Positions 1 to 6,766 of a stretch of DNA of 19,893 bases are shown one piece after another; positions within the stretch are counted from its first letter, which is position 1, and the number at the start of each line of letters is the position of its first letter. A program made the position numbers and the translations under genes. This DNA is from Actinomycetes bacterium. GTDB lineage: Bacteria; Actinomycetota; Actinomycetes; Actinomycetales; Demequinaceae. The notes under the pieces were generated by a model. That model searched no databases. It was not told where the DNA came from and was given only the letters and a program-made list of their open reading frames with translations. The stretch spans positions 1-19,893 of the forward strand of contig JAEZXC010000090.1 of NCBI GenBank assembly GCA_023442845.1, in the 5' to 3' direction.

Positions 1-59
1 CCGCCGGCGCCGAAACCTCCCACAACTCACCGCAAACAGATGGGGGGAGTGGGGGATAG
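1..59 (+). CDS. Probable 3' end of pnp (polynucleotide phosphorylase), partial
   Basis: The third reading frame is open from the window edge and ends in TAG at 57-59. It encodes a short tail rich in Gly, Ser, Thr and Asn. No conserved domain is visible, so the name rests on context: in actinobacteria pnp normally lies directly upstream of the M16 peptidase gene, and its C-terminal tail is low in complexity. The end point is supported indirectly because its TAG forms the first half of the TAGGCT box before pepR, exactly as the pepR stop does before dapB. The first reading frame is also open here, so the call is an inference. Confidence 0.4.
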   Translation, partial: AGAETSHNSPQTDGGSGG

Positions 60-62
60 GCT
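57..62 (+). promoter_or_regulatory. -10 box TAGGCT for leaderless pepR
   Basis: TAGGCT fits the actinobacterial TANNNT -10 consensus. It is followed by exactly six bases and then the pepR ATG at 69, which puts the expected transcription start at or next to the A of the ATG. The same hexamer and spacing occur before dapB and the first GNAT gene. No -35 element is evident. The TAG at 57-59 also looks like the stop codon of the upstream gene. Confidence 0.6.
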
Positions 63-68
63 CGCGGC

Positions 69-1403
69 ATGCCTCATGACCTCCCACTCGTTGCGTCGAC
101 TCACCCTGGTGCGCATCTGACCGTCGAGCAAGATCACGGTGCCATCCTGCGTCGCTCGATCCTCCCTGGCGGAGTGCGTGTGCTCTCGCAACACATTCCT
201 GGACTTCGCTCGGCCACTATCGGCGCGTGGCTCGGTGTCGGTTCAAGGGATGAGGCTCCTGAGCACGCCGGCTCAACCCACTTCCTCGAGCACCTCCTCT
301 TCAAGGGCACCCCCACGCGGAGCGCCCTCGACATCGCCGAGGCTTTCGATCGAGTGGGGGGCGAGTCAAACGCCGCGACCGCCAAGGAGTACACGTGCTA
401 CTACGCGCGTGTGATCGACACCGACCTCCACATGGCAACCTCAGTGATCCTCGACATGGTGACCTCGGCCTCACTTAAGGCTGATGACTTCGACCTTGAG
501 CGCGGAGTCATTCTCGAGGAGCTCGCTATGAGTGACGACGACCCGGGGGAGGTCGCACACGAGCGCTTCGCCGAGTCGATTCACGGTGGGCACCCGCTTG
601 GTGCGCCAATCGGCGGCACGCCCGACATCATCAAAGCGATTACGCATGAGGCGATGCTCGCTCACTATCGCCGCCACTATGCCCCCGCGAATCTTGTCGT
701 GACGGCTGCGGGTGGCGTGGATCACGACGAATTGTGTGGCTGGGTCCTCGAGTCCCTTGCCGCAGGTGGATGGACGCTCGATGAGTCTGCAACGCCGTCG
801 ACGCGCCGTGACCACTTGGCACTCGTCACCGCGTCCGTCACGCCCCGCGTCATCATTGGCCGCGACATCGAACAGGCTCACGTACTCGTTGGCACGGAAG
901 GCATTCGTGCCGCGGACCCCCGTCGCAATGAAATGGGTGTGCTGTCGACCGTGCTCGGCGCGGGCATGTCGTCGCGGCTCTTTCAGGAGGTGCGCGAGAA
1001 GCGCGGCCTCGCGTATTCGGTGTACTCGTTCACGCAGGGCCACGCTGAGACGGGATTGTTCGGCATGTACGCCGCATGTAGTCCCAGCCGCGCCGACGAC
1101 GTCGTCGCCTTGCTTCATGCAGAGCTTGAACGGCTCGCTGAGGGCGTGACGGAGAGCGAGCTCGAGCGAGCCAAGGGGCAAATCTCCGGCTCAACGGTGT
1201 TGCGTCTCGAGGACTCGTACTCGCGGATGTCTCGACTGGGGAAGGCCGAACTCACCTTTGGCGAGTTGTGGAGCATCGGCGAGGCACTCGATCAAGTGCG
1301 TGCAGTCACGCCCGACGCTGTCGCTGACCTGGCCGCCGAGATCGTGGCCCGCCCTCGGGTTGAGGTGCGTGTGGGGCCCGCTGAGGATGCTGGCCGCGCA
1401 TAG
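69..1403 (+). CDS. pepR: M16 family zinc metalloprotease (PepR/insulinase-like)
   Basis: This is a 444-residue M16B peptidase, a two-domain zinc protease of the mitochondrial processing peptidase type. The inverted zinc motif HFLEH lies at residues 71-75 (H71, H75 ligands, E74 catalytic), and the third ligand is E151, 76 residues after H75 as the family expects. The later RGLAYSVYS segment matches the C-terminal-domain Arg/Tyr motif of the family. Length is normal for the single-chain bacterial form, and no signal peptide is seen, so the enzyme is probably cytoplasmic. The ATG at 69 is favoured because TAGGCT stands six bases upstream. The gene sits between the probable pnp end and dapB, its usual place in actinobacteria. 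The physiological substrate is not known from sequence. The function call is firm; the symbol is by synteny. Confidence 0.95.
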   Translation: MPHDLPLVASTHPGAHLTVEQDHGAILRRSILPGGVRVLSQHIPGLRSATIGAWLGVGSRDEAPEHAGSTHFLEHLLFKGTPTRSALDIAEAFDRVGGESNAATAKEYTCYYARVIDTDLHMATSVILDMVTSASLKADDFDLERGVILEELAMSDDDPGEVAHERFAESIHGGHPLGAPIGGTPDIIKAITHEAMLAHYRRHYAPANLVVTAAGGVDHDELCGWVLESLAAGGWTLDESATPSTRRDHLALVTASVTPRVIIGRDIEQAHVLVGTEGIRAADPRRNEMGVLSTVLGAGMSSRLFQEVREKRGLAYSVYSFTQGHAETGLFGMYAACSPSRADDVVALLHAELERLAEGVTESELERAKGQISGSTVLRLEDSYSRMSRLGKAELTFGELWSIGEALDQVRAVTPDAVADLAAEIVARPRVEVRVGPAEDAGRA

Positions 1404-1406
1404 GCT
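1401..1406 (+). promoter_or_regulatory. -10 box TAGGCT for leaderless dapB
   Basis: TAGGCT is followed by six bases (AAGTCC) and the dapB ATG at 1413. The TAG at 1401-1403 is simultaneously the stop codon of pepR. There is no convincing Shine-Dalgarno sequence in the nine-base gap, so dapB may be translated from its own leaderless transcript as well as by read-through from pepR. Confidence 0.6.
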
Positions 1407-1412
1407 AAGTCC

Positions 1413-2156
1413 ATGATCAATGTCGCGGTAATCGGCGCAGCAGGGCGCATGGGACAGACAGTTGTGCGCGCGGTTAGCGGCGTACAGGACCTGACACTTG
1501 TCGCCGAACTGGATGCGGGGGACGACGTTGTGGCAAGCGCCCGTGCGGGTGCGCACGTTGCGATCGACTTCACCGAGCCTTCAGTGACGGAGGCCAATGT
1601 GCACGCGTTGATCGATGCAGGCGTTCACGCGGTGGTTGGCACATCCGGATGGGATGCAGACGCACTGGCCCGCGTTGACGAGCACCTTAAGGAACGGCCC
1701 GAGGTGGGCGTGCTCATCGCGCCCAACTTCGCCATCGGTGCCGTGCTTGCGATGCGTTTCAGCGCGATCGCCGCTCGCTACTTCGAGTCAGTCGAGGTGG
1801 TCGAGCTCCACCACCCCGACAAGGTCGATGCTCCGTCCGGCACCGCGGCGCATACCGTGCGCGAGATCGCGGCCGCACGTGCAGCAGCTGGCGTCGCGCA
1901 GTCGCCGGACGCGACAACGAGCGACCCTGATGGCGCCCGTGGCGCGCTGATCGATGGCGTGCGCGTCCATTCAGTGAGGTTGCGTGGTCTCGTTGCGCAC
2001 CAAGAGACGCTCCTTGGCAACGCAGGGGAGCAGTTCACCATCCGCCACGACAGTTTTGACCGCGAAAGCTTCATGCCCGGCGTGCTCCTCGGTGTTCGCG
2101 AGGTTGGTCGCCACCCGGGTCTCACTGTGGGGCTCGACCGTTTCATGGAGATGTGA
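1413..2156 (+). CDS. dapB: 4-hydroxy-tetrahydrodipicolinate reductase
   Basis: DapB reduces hydroxy-tetrahydrodipicolinate with NAD(P)H in the diaminopimelate/lysine pathway, downstream of DapA (encoded at 6767 in this window). The N-terminal Rossmann loop GAAGRMG lies at residues 8-14. The catalytic and substrate-binding segment ELHHPDKVDAPSGTA spans residues 131-145, with the His pair and K137 that define the family. At 247 residues it matches the usual length. The product is cytoplasmic and normally a homotetramer. The start at 1413 is nine bases after the pepR stop and six bases after a TAGGCT box. The stop overlaps the next gene as TGATG, suggesting translational coupling. Confidence 0.97.
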   Translation: MINVAVIGAAGRMGQTVVRAVSGVQDLTLVAELDAGDDVVASARAGAHVAIDFTEPSVTEANVHALIDAGVHAVVGTSGWDADALARVDEHLKERPEVGVLIAPNFAIGAVLAMRFSAIAARYFESVEVVELHHPDKVDAPSGTAAHTVREIAAARAAAGVAQSPDATTSDPDGARGALIDGVRVHSVRLRGLVAHQETLLGNAGEQFTIRHDSFDRESFMPGVLLGVREVGRHPGLTVGLDRFMEM

Positions 2157-2632
2157 TGGGCGTCCTGCGCAACAGGGCGTTTCTCGGGGCCGTCGCGATC
2201 TGCGCGATCCTCGCCATGTACTTCACGATGGTGGTGGGGCGCGCCGTCGTGTTTGTTGAGACCGGCGATCCGATCGCTATTGCGTTGGGAGTAGCGCTTT
2301 TTGTGCTTCCCGCCGTGGGCGTGTGGTGGATGGTCAATGAGTGGCGGCTCGGTGCCACGGTGCAACGGATGGCGAACTCCCTGGAAGCCGAAGGTCGGTT
2401 GCCGGTGCAGGACGGCGAGCGAGACGACTTCGGTCGCTTCACCGAGGAGGCACGGCGGGACATTTATGAGACGGCCCGACGCGGGGTCGAGTTGGCGCCG
2501 GAGGACTGGGCGGCATGGTTCCATGTCGCCTACGCGTACGACGCCGCTCATGATCGGTCGATGGCGCGCAAGTCACTGCGCTACGCAGCATCGCTATTTC
2601 GCGCCGAGCAACGCGCGGCAGCCCGCCGCTAG
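2156..2632 (+). CDS. Small two-helix membrane protein with TPR-like cytoplasmic tail, unknown function
   Basis: I do not recognise a characterised family. The 158-residue product has two hydrophobic segments, about residues 9-28 and 41-60, with a short loop between them. A soluble, helix-rich C-terminal region of about 95 residues follows. Near its end the pattern WAAWFHVAYAYDAAHDRSMA resembles one tetratricopeptide repeat. The predicted topology puts both termini inside, with the helical tail in the cytoplasm. The start chosen is the ATG at 2156, which overlaps the dapB stop as TGATG; a GTG at 2153 would add one residue. Proteins of this type commonly follow dapB in actinobacteria, so it is probably a lineage-conserved gene cotranscribed with dapB. 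Its role is open. Confidence 0.8.
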   Translation: MGVLRNRAFLGAVAICAILAMYFTMVVGRAVVFVETGDPIAIALGVALFVLPAVGVWWMVNEWRLGATVQRMANSLEAEGRLPVQDGERDDFGRFTEEARRDIYETARRGVELAPEDWAAWFHVAYAYDAAHDRSMARKSLRYAASLFRAEQRAAARR

Positions 2633-2641
2633 CGCGCGCCC

Positions 2642-3157
2642 CTAGGGCTCAAGCGAGGAGTGCCACAGTCTCTCGGGAATGGTGATCCCGGGGCCGTCGA
2701 GTTCACGCGCCATTGCGGCGTCGCCAAATCCGGCCGCCGCAAGGAAGTCCGCTCTCACCGTGTCATCCGCGAGCGCCCACATCCGCATCTCGGTAGCGCC
2801 GTGCGCACGGAGGTGGTCAGCTGCCGCCGCAAGCAATCGCGAACCGTGACCACGTCGACGCTTCGCAGGGCATACCTCGAGCGCGATGATGTCGCGGGGT
2901 GGCGACACGGCAACAAAGCCACAGACTTCGCCGCGGTGCTCGGCAACGAAGACGCGGTGTCCGGGCGTCGGTGGCGAGGAGATGGCGGTAGCCCAACCCG
3001 CGATCACCGCATCGCGGTCGAAGGCGTCATGGCGGCGTCGGCCAAGTCGGGTGCCAAGTGCCGCAATCCACGAGTCGACCTGAACTCGTCCGATTGCCGC
3101 TTCGTCACCGGCGCGGGCGGGACGAACAAAGGAGTCGGGCTGGGCGTTCTCGCTCAT
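2642..3157 (-). CDS. GNAT family N-acetyltransferase
   Basis: This 171-residue protein has the Gcn5-related acetyltransferase fold. The acetyl-CoA pyrophosphate loop is visible as RRRGHG at residues 100-105, preceded by the β4-strand pattern ALEV and followed by the α3 helix. A C-terminal FLAAAGF segment matches motif B. The substrate cannot be read from sequence; single-domain GNATs acetylate amines of proteins, metabolites or antibiotics. The gene is convergent with the upstream membrane-protein gene, with only nine bases between the stop codons. It appears to be transcribed from its own promoter, because TAGGCT stands six bases before the ATG at 3157, giving a leaderless mRNA separate from the azlD operon end at 3207. 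Confidence 0.9.
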   Translation of the reverse strand: MSENAQPDSFVRPARAGDEAAIGRVQVDSWIAALGTRLGRRRHDAFDRDAVIAGWATAISSPPTPGHRVFVAEHRGEVCGFVAVSPPRDIIALEVCPAKRRRGHGSRLLAAAADHLRAHGATEMRMWALADDTVRADFLAAAGFGDAAMARELDGPGITIPERLWHSSLEP

Positions 3158-3163
3158 ATCCCG

Positions 3164-3169
3164 AGCCTA
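3164..3169 (-). promoter_or_regulatory. -10 box TAGGCT for leaderless GNAT gene
   Basis: On the minus strand TAGGCT is followed by CGGGAT and then the ATG at 3157, the same TANNNT-N6-ATG design as pepR and dapB. It lies in the 49-base gap between azlD and this gene, so the acetyltransferase has its own promoter despite sharing orientation with the operon upstream. Confidence 0.6.
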
Positions 3170-3206
3170 GGCCCACTTGCGTGTGAACGGTAGGACCTGC
3201 GACGGG

Positions 3207-3530
3207 TCAGCCCCAGCCAAGTGCGCGCAATCCCGCTGCCACGCACGCGGCGACGACAACAACGACGATGAATGGCGCACGTCGCCACAGGAGTACTCCG
3301 GCGACGGCGAGCGCGGGAAGCCGCGCATCGAGCACGAGCGAACGACCGCTGGCCAAGGTCTGGACGGCGGCCAGACTCAGCAGCAGCGACACGGTGACGA
3401 GCGCGGCAATACGGACGAGTCGCGGGTTGTCGAGTGCATGTTCGGGCACGCGGTGGCCCACTGACTTGACGAGCCACATTGCGAGGCCAGCGCCCACAAT
3501 TGCAGCCCACATCCACAGGTACGACGTCAC
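3207..3530 (-). CDS. azlD: AzlD-type small subunit of branched-chain amino acid exporter
   Basis: This 107-residue, very hydrophobic protein has about four membrane segments and matches the AzlD family in size and pattern, including the early MWLVKSVGHRVP stretch. AzlD works with the larger AzlC protein in an exporter of branched-chain amino acids (BrnFE in Corynebacterium), where the small subunit is needed for transport. The start is GTG at 3530, overlapping the azlC stop as GTGA, so translation is coupled and a roughly matched output of the two subunits is likely. It is the last gene of the thyA-led operon. Family assignment rests on neighbour, size and hydropathy more than on one diagnostic motif. 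Confidence 0.88.
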   Translation of the reverse strand: MTSYLWMWAAIVGAGLAMWLVKSVGHRVPEHALDNPRLVRIAALVTVSLLLSLAAVQTLASGRSLVLDARLPALAVAGVLLWRRAPFIVVVVVAACVAAGLRALGWG

Positions 3531-4279
3531 GCGCCACCTCCGTCACCCATGCTGGGCGCCCCCGAAGGTTCTGCGGCGGCCGACGCTGCGGTTGGCTGAC
3601 GGGGCGTGGGCCAGCCGGCGATCACGGCGACCAACGCGGCCGCCATAAGCGGGAATCCGGCTGGGGTGAGAGGGGTAAGTGCAAGTGCGACGGCAACGGC
3701 GACAAGTGCTGTGGTGAGGGCGCGACGGTTGTTGAGGCGCGGCCATACGAGGCCAAGGAAGGCGGCCGCGGCAGCGGCATCAAGGCCCCATGTGGCCGGG
3801 TCGCCGACACGTTCGCCAAGCAATGCGCCCACGACCGTGATTGCGTTCCACAGGATGTAAATGCCGACGCCTGTCCACCAGAAACCGGCCCGCCGTGCCT
3901 CGAGGTCGTTTTCAGGTTGGGCGAGCGCGACAGCCGTTGACTCGTCGATTGTGACGTGCGCACCCCACCAGGCTCGCGGCCCGTGCCACGGTCGCACGAT
4001 CGGTGCGAGCGCGACGCCATAGAAGCCATTGCGGAGACCAAGAAAGGTGGACGTGGCAAAGGCGACCCCGGGATGGCCCCCTGCACCGACGACGCCAACG
4101 AAGGCGAACTGCGAGCCACCGGAGAACACGAGCGCGCTGAGCGCGAGCGTCTGCCACACATCGAGCCCCGCCGCGACAGACAGTGCCCCGAAGCTGATGG
4201 CGTAGGCGCCGGTTGCGAGTGAGACGGACACGGCTTGTTGGCGCGCCGCGTCGAAGCGGCGCACCTGCAGGCGGCTCAT
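3527..4279 (-). CDS. azlC: AzlC-type branched-chain amino acid exporter, large subunit
   Basis: The product is about 250 residues with several membrane segments. It carries the AzlC family signature near the N-terminus, seen as the patterns SFGALSVAAGL and FSGGSQFAFVG, followed by LGLRNGFYG. AzlC/BrnF with AzlD/BrnE exports leucine, isoleucine, valine and sometimes methionine, protecting cells from build-up. The start at 4279 is preferred over an in-frame ATG at 4291, because the 4279 ATG overlaps the upstream GNAT stop as ATGA. The azlC stop in turn overlaps azlD. The last 25 residues are Ala/Pro/Gly rich and probably disordered. Sitting downstream of thyA-dfrA is not a functional link I can explain. 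Confidence 0.93.
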   Translation of the reverse strand: MSRLQVRRFDAARQQAVSVSLATGAYAISFGALSVAAGLDVWQTLALSALVFSGGSQFAFVGVVGAGGHPGVAFATSTFLGLRNGFYGVALAPIVRPWHGPRAWWGAHVTIDESTAVALAQPENDLEARRAGFWWTGVGIYILWNAITVVGALLGERVGDPATWGLDAAAAAAFLGLVWPRLNNRRALTTALVAVAVALALTPLTPAGFPLMAAALVAVIAGWPTPRQPTAASAAAEPSGAPSMGDGGGA

Positions 4280-4911
4280 AGAGCAGGCCACTCCATTGCG
4301 GTGCCGTCCTTGCCAAATATCCGAGGACGTCCGTAGCCAGCAAGGGGTTCACGCGTGAGGCTGGCCTTGTCAGCGGTCCACACCCGCGAGGTCACTGCGG
4401 AGCCGCCATCGGTGCACGAGATGCCGTCGCGGAGCAGTTCGGTAAAGCCCAGACGCCGTGCAACAGCTTCTGACGCTGTGTTGCTCGGCGCGTGGGCAAT
4501 GGCCACGTAGGGCGCGCCGGCAAGGGCGAGCGCGACCCACGAGAGGGCGGCGCTTGATTCGGTCACGAAGCCCTTGCCCTGCTCATCAACCGCGACGAGA
4601 AATCCGATCTCGAGGTGCGGCGGTTCGGTACGGGTGTGGAAACCGGTGCCGCCGAGGAGCCGGCCGTCCTCACGCGCGAACATTCCGAGGGTGTACTCGC
4701 TGCCCGCGTCGTATTCCTCGCGCTGCATGCGGATCCACTGGATGCGTTGCTCGACCGTCTCGGGCTCGCGCGCCCACGGCAGGTAACGCGAGAGGTGCTC
4801 GCGGCTGCGATCAATGAGGTCGTTGAGAGCGTGAGCGTCTGCCTCTTCGTACGGGCGCAGTTCCAAGCGTTCAGTTTCGATGCGGTGCGGCATGGTCCAC
4901 ATGTCGCTCAT
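4276..4911 (-). CDS. GNAT acetyltransferase, RimJ/RimL (Acetyltransf_3) type
   Basis: This 211-residue protein begins with the typical IETERLELRPY strand of the RimJ/RimL group, whose known members acetylate N-termini of ribosomal proteins or small molecules. The acetyl-CoA loop is EQGKGF at residues 110-115, and SNTASEAVARRLGF (143-156) is motif B, including the Asn that often faces the cofactor. After the GNAT core about 50 residues follow, more than the minimal fold needs, with no recognised domain. The gene starts four bases after the dfrA stop and its own stop overlaps azlC as ATGA, so it lies inside the operon. The first ATG lacks a strong ribosome binding site; an ATG at codon 4 is a possible alternative. 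Substrate unknown. Confidence 0.9.
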   Translation of the reverse strand: MSDMWTMPHRIETERLELRPYEEADAHALNDLIDRSREHLSRYLPWAREPETVEQRIQWIRMQREEYDAGSEYTLGMFAREDGRLLGGTGFHTRTEPPHLEIGFLVAVDEQGKGFVTESSAALSWVALALAGAPYVAIAHAPSNTASEAVARRLGFTELLRDGISCTDGGSAVTSRVWTADKASLTREPLAGYGRPRIFGKDGTAMEWPAL

Positions 4912-4915
4912 CTTG

Positions 4916-5437
4916 TCATCTGCGCGTGTAGGTGACGAACCGGTAGGAGAGTCCGTTCGAACTCACTTGCGTGGGTGTCTCGCTCGCGCGCACCCACTGA
5001 GCGGGGTCGATGTCGGGAGCGAATGCATCGCCATCAACCTCAAGGTCAATCTCGGTGACGTAGAGCTCATCGGCGATGTTCACCGCCTCGCCGTAGAGCC
5101 GCTGCCCGCCCATCACCCACAGGATCGCACCATCGGTGAGGTCACCGGTGTCTTCTAGATGGGAGGCGAGTTCGACAGCGCCGGCGAGCGACCCCACGGT
5201 TGAGGCGCCGTCGAGCACGTCATGCGAGGTGACGACGATGTTGACGCGTCCAGGAAGCGGCCGCGCATGTGCGGGGAGCGACTCCCATGTGCGCCTGCCC
5301 ATGATGACGGCATGGCCTGAGGTGAGTTGTTGGAAGTGCGCGAGGTCCTCCGGCAGGTGCCAGGGCATCGTGCCAAGGCGGCCGATGACGGGGCGGCCCG
5401 AGGAGTCACGGGCCTGAGCCCAGATGGCTTTCAACAA
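4916..5437 (-). CDS. dfrA: Dihydrofolate reductase (TTG start)
   Basis: DHFR reduces dihydrofolate to tetrahydrofolate with NADPH, replenishing the folate that ThyA oxidises; thyA is the gene directly upstream. The 173-residue sequence shows the N-terminal AIWAQ strand, the Met20-loop region with MPWHLPEDLAHF (catalytic Asp at residue 31), T39, the GRRTWESLP stretch (47-55) that binds NADPH, and VMGGQRLY near the C-terminal third. No in-frame ATG or GTG lies between the thyA stop and this start. The protein's beginning fits only the tandem TTG codons at 5437 and 5434. A GAGGTG ribosome binding site, overlapping the thyA stop, stands five bases before the first TTG. The Met20 loop is slightly longer than in E. 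coli. This is the chromosomal housekeeping enzyme, not a resistance cassette. Confidence 0.95.
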   Translation of the reverse strand: MLKAIWAQARDSSGRPVIGRLGTMPWHLPEDLAHFQQLTSGHAVIMGRRTWESLPAHARPLPGRVNIVVTSHDVLDGASTVGSLAGAVELASHLEDTGDLTDGAILWVMGGQRLYGEAVNIADELYVTEIDLEVDGDAFAPDIDPAQWVRASETPTQVSSNGLSYRFVTYTRR

Positions 5438-5446
5438 GGGGACACC

Positions 5447-6250
5447 TCACACGGCGACGGGGGCCTTGATGCCCGGGTGGTGTTGATAGTTCTCGATCAC
5501 CACATCATCAATGTCGTAGTCGAGCAAGGACGCACGGGATTTCAGCGTGACCGTCGGGTACGGATACGGCTCTCGGCTGAGCTGTAGCTTCACCTGCTCA
5601 ATGTGGTTCGAGTAGATGTGGCAGTCGCCACCAGTCCATACGAAGTCGCCCACACCAAGGCCGGTCTGCTCGGCAATCATGTGGGTGAGAAGCGCGTACG
5701 ACGCGATGTTGAATGGCACACCGAGAAAGAGGTCGGCGCTGCGCTGGTAGAGCTGGCAACTGAGGCGCCCATCGGCAACGTAGAACTGAAACATCGCGTG
5801 GCACGGAGCCAGTGCCATCTGGGGGATGTCCGCCGGGTTCCATGCCGACACGAGAAGTCGGCGCGAATCCGGATTGTTGCGTATTTGCTCGATGACGTCG
5901 GCCAGCTGGTCAATGTGGTCACCGCTGGGCGTGGGCCACGACCGCCATTGGTAGCCGTAGACGGGACCCAAGTTGCCGTCGGCGTCGGCCCATTCATCCC
6001 AAATGGTGATGCCCCGCTCTTGAAGCCACCGCACGTTTGTGTCACCGCGGAGGAACCACAGCAGCTCGCCGATCACGGACTTCGTGTGAACCCGCTTGGT
6101 GGTGATGAGCGGAAAGCCCTGGCTGAGGTCGTAACGCAATTGACGCCCGAACACTGACAGAGTGCCGGTGCCAGTCCGATCAGTCTTGGGGGTGCCGGAG
6201 GCGAGCACGTCGCGGAGAAGGTCTTCATACGGGGTCGGAATGGCACTCAC
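5447..6250 (-). CDS. thyA: Thymidylate synthase (folate-dependent, ThyA type)
   Basis: ThyA methylates dUMP to dTMP using methylene-tetrahydrofolate and releases dihydrofolate, which DfrA recycles. At 267 residues it has standard bacterial length. Visible signatures include RTGTGT (25-30), the phosphate-binding and folate-site segment LLWFLRGDTN (63-72), the active-site APCHAMFQF with nucleophile C150, and the QRSADLFLGVPFN and DCHIYSNH stretches that contact dUMP. The start codon is GTG at 6250, six bases after a TAGGGT box, so the transcript is probably leaderless. It is the first gene of the run thyA-dfrA-GNAT-azlC-azlD, in which neighbouring genes overlap or are separated by no more than about ten bases. 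Confidence 0.98.
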   Translation of the reverse strand: MSAIPTPYEDLLRDVLASGTPKTDRTGTGTLSVFGRQLRYDLSQGFPLITTKRVHTKSVIGELLWFLRGDTNVRWLQERGITIWDEWADADGNLGPVYGYQWRSWPTPSGDHIDQLADVIEQIRNNPDSRRLLVSAWNPADIPQMALAPCHAMFQFYVADGRLSCQLYQRSADLFLGVPFNIASYALLTHMIAEQTGLGVGDFVWTGGDCHIYSNHIEQVKLQLSREPYPYPTVTLKSRASLLDYDIDDVVIENYQHHPGIKAPVAV

Positions 6251-6256
6251 ACGACC

Positions 6257-6262
6257 ACCCTA
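6257..6262 (-). promoter_or_regulatory. -10 box TAGGGT for leaderless thyA operon
   Basis: On the minus strand TAGGGT is followed by GGTCGT and then the GTG start of thyA. Spacing and sequence match the other TAGGNT-N6-start cases in the window. It lies in the divergent 128-base region between thyA and the cupin gene. No Shine-Dalgarno sequence precedes the GTG at a usual distance. Confidence 0.6.
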
Positions 6263-6331
6263 CGCGGCAACGTGGTGGCAGGAGGGAACGCCGTGCGCGA
6301 GCCGCCTGAGCTCAAAGCACGCGTCCACGAG

Positions 6332-6337
6332 TAACGT
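6332..6337 (+). promoter_or_regulatory. Candidate -10 box TAACGT for the cupin gene
   Basis: TAACGT fits TANNNT in the divergent thyA/cupin intergenic region. It would give a leader of about 35 bases that carries the AGGGGG ribosome binding site near 6364-6369, unlike the leaderless neighbours. No clear -35 element is present, so the call is tentative. Confidence 0.3.
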
Positions 6338-6378
6338 GGTCGCAGTGCCAGGGAAAACGACCGCAAGGGGGTACACCC

Positions 6379-6711
6379 ATGGACATCCTTGATCTCACGG
6401 CGCTCGGCCGCGAACATCTCGACGCCGCGCGGCAGGCCTCGAACGGGCGAAGTTCCACGAAGTTGGTCGGCGATCACACGGCAATTCTCCGGTCGAACCT
6501 CATCGCGCTCGCTGCTGGCGCCACGTTGCAGGACCATGAAAGCCCCGGTGAGGCGACTCTCACGGTGCTTGAAGGCAGCATCTCGTTCCACACGGACGGG
6601 GAGCAGGTGGCGCTCAATGCTGGCAGCCTCCTGGTGATCCCTCCGGTACGGCATGGGCTCACCGCGGTGACGGATGCAGTGCTCGTATTGACGGTTGCGA
6701 AGGCGCCGTGA
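6379..6711 (+). CDS. Small single-domain cupin protein
   Basis: This 110-residue protein has the β-rich cupin pattern. Residues 45-66 give motif 1 (AAGATLQDHESPGEATLTVLEG) with a single His (H53) and a Glu (E58). The stretch around residues 81-93 gives motif 2 (AGSLLVIPPVRHG) with H92. Motif 1 normally carries two His residues, so metal binding may be weak or absent. Such small cupins can be isomerases, dioxygenases, sensors or binding proteins; no specific role is readable. The ATG at 6379 has a good AGGGGG ribosome binding site about nine bases upstream. It is transcribed divergently from thyA and is separated from dapA by about 55 bases containing the dapA promoter, so it is probably a single-gene unit. 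Confidence 0.82.
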   Translation: MDILDLTALGREHLDAARQASNGRSSTKLVGDHTAILRSNLIALAAGATLQDHESPGEATLTVLEGSISFHTDGEQVALNAGSLLVIPPVRHGLTAVTDAVLVLTVAKAP

Positions 6712-6754
6712 CGGTGCCGTCCACGCCGCGCGTCACACGCTAAAGCGAACGCGG

Positions 6755-6760
6755 TAGGTT
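6755..6760 (+). promoter_or_regulatory. -10 box TAGGTT for leaderless dapA
   Basis: TAGGTT is directly followed by ATGCGC and then a second ATG at 6767. Six bases between the box and the second ATG matches the other leaderless cases, so transcription should begin at the second ATG and the first ATG (6761) would lie outside the mRNA. Confidence 0.6.
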
Positions 6761-6766
6761 ATGCGC

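Noticed and set aside
471..1181. 236-codon minus-strand open frame inside pepR
   Set aside because: Antisense shadow of the M16 peptidase; the product has no domain pattern and is rich in Arg and His, as expected from frame shadows.
1778..2551. 257-codon minus-strand open frame across dapB and the membrane-protein gene
   Set aside because: It is antisense to two genes with good support and has a composition typical of a shadow frame.
4615..4935. 106-codon plus-strand open frame opposite the second GNAT gene
   Set aside because: It is antisense to a gene with clear acetyl-CoA-binding motifs and coupled neighbours.
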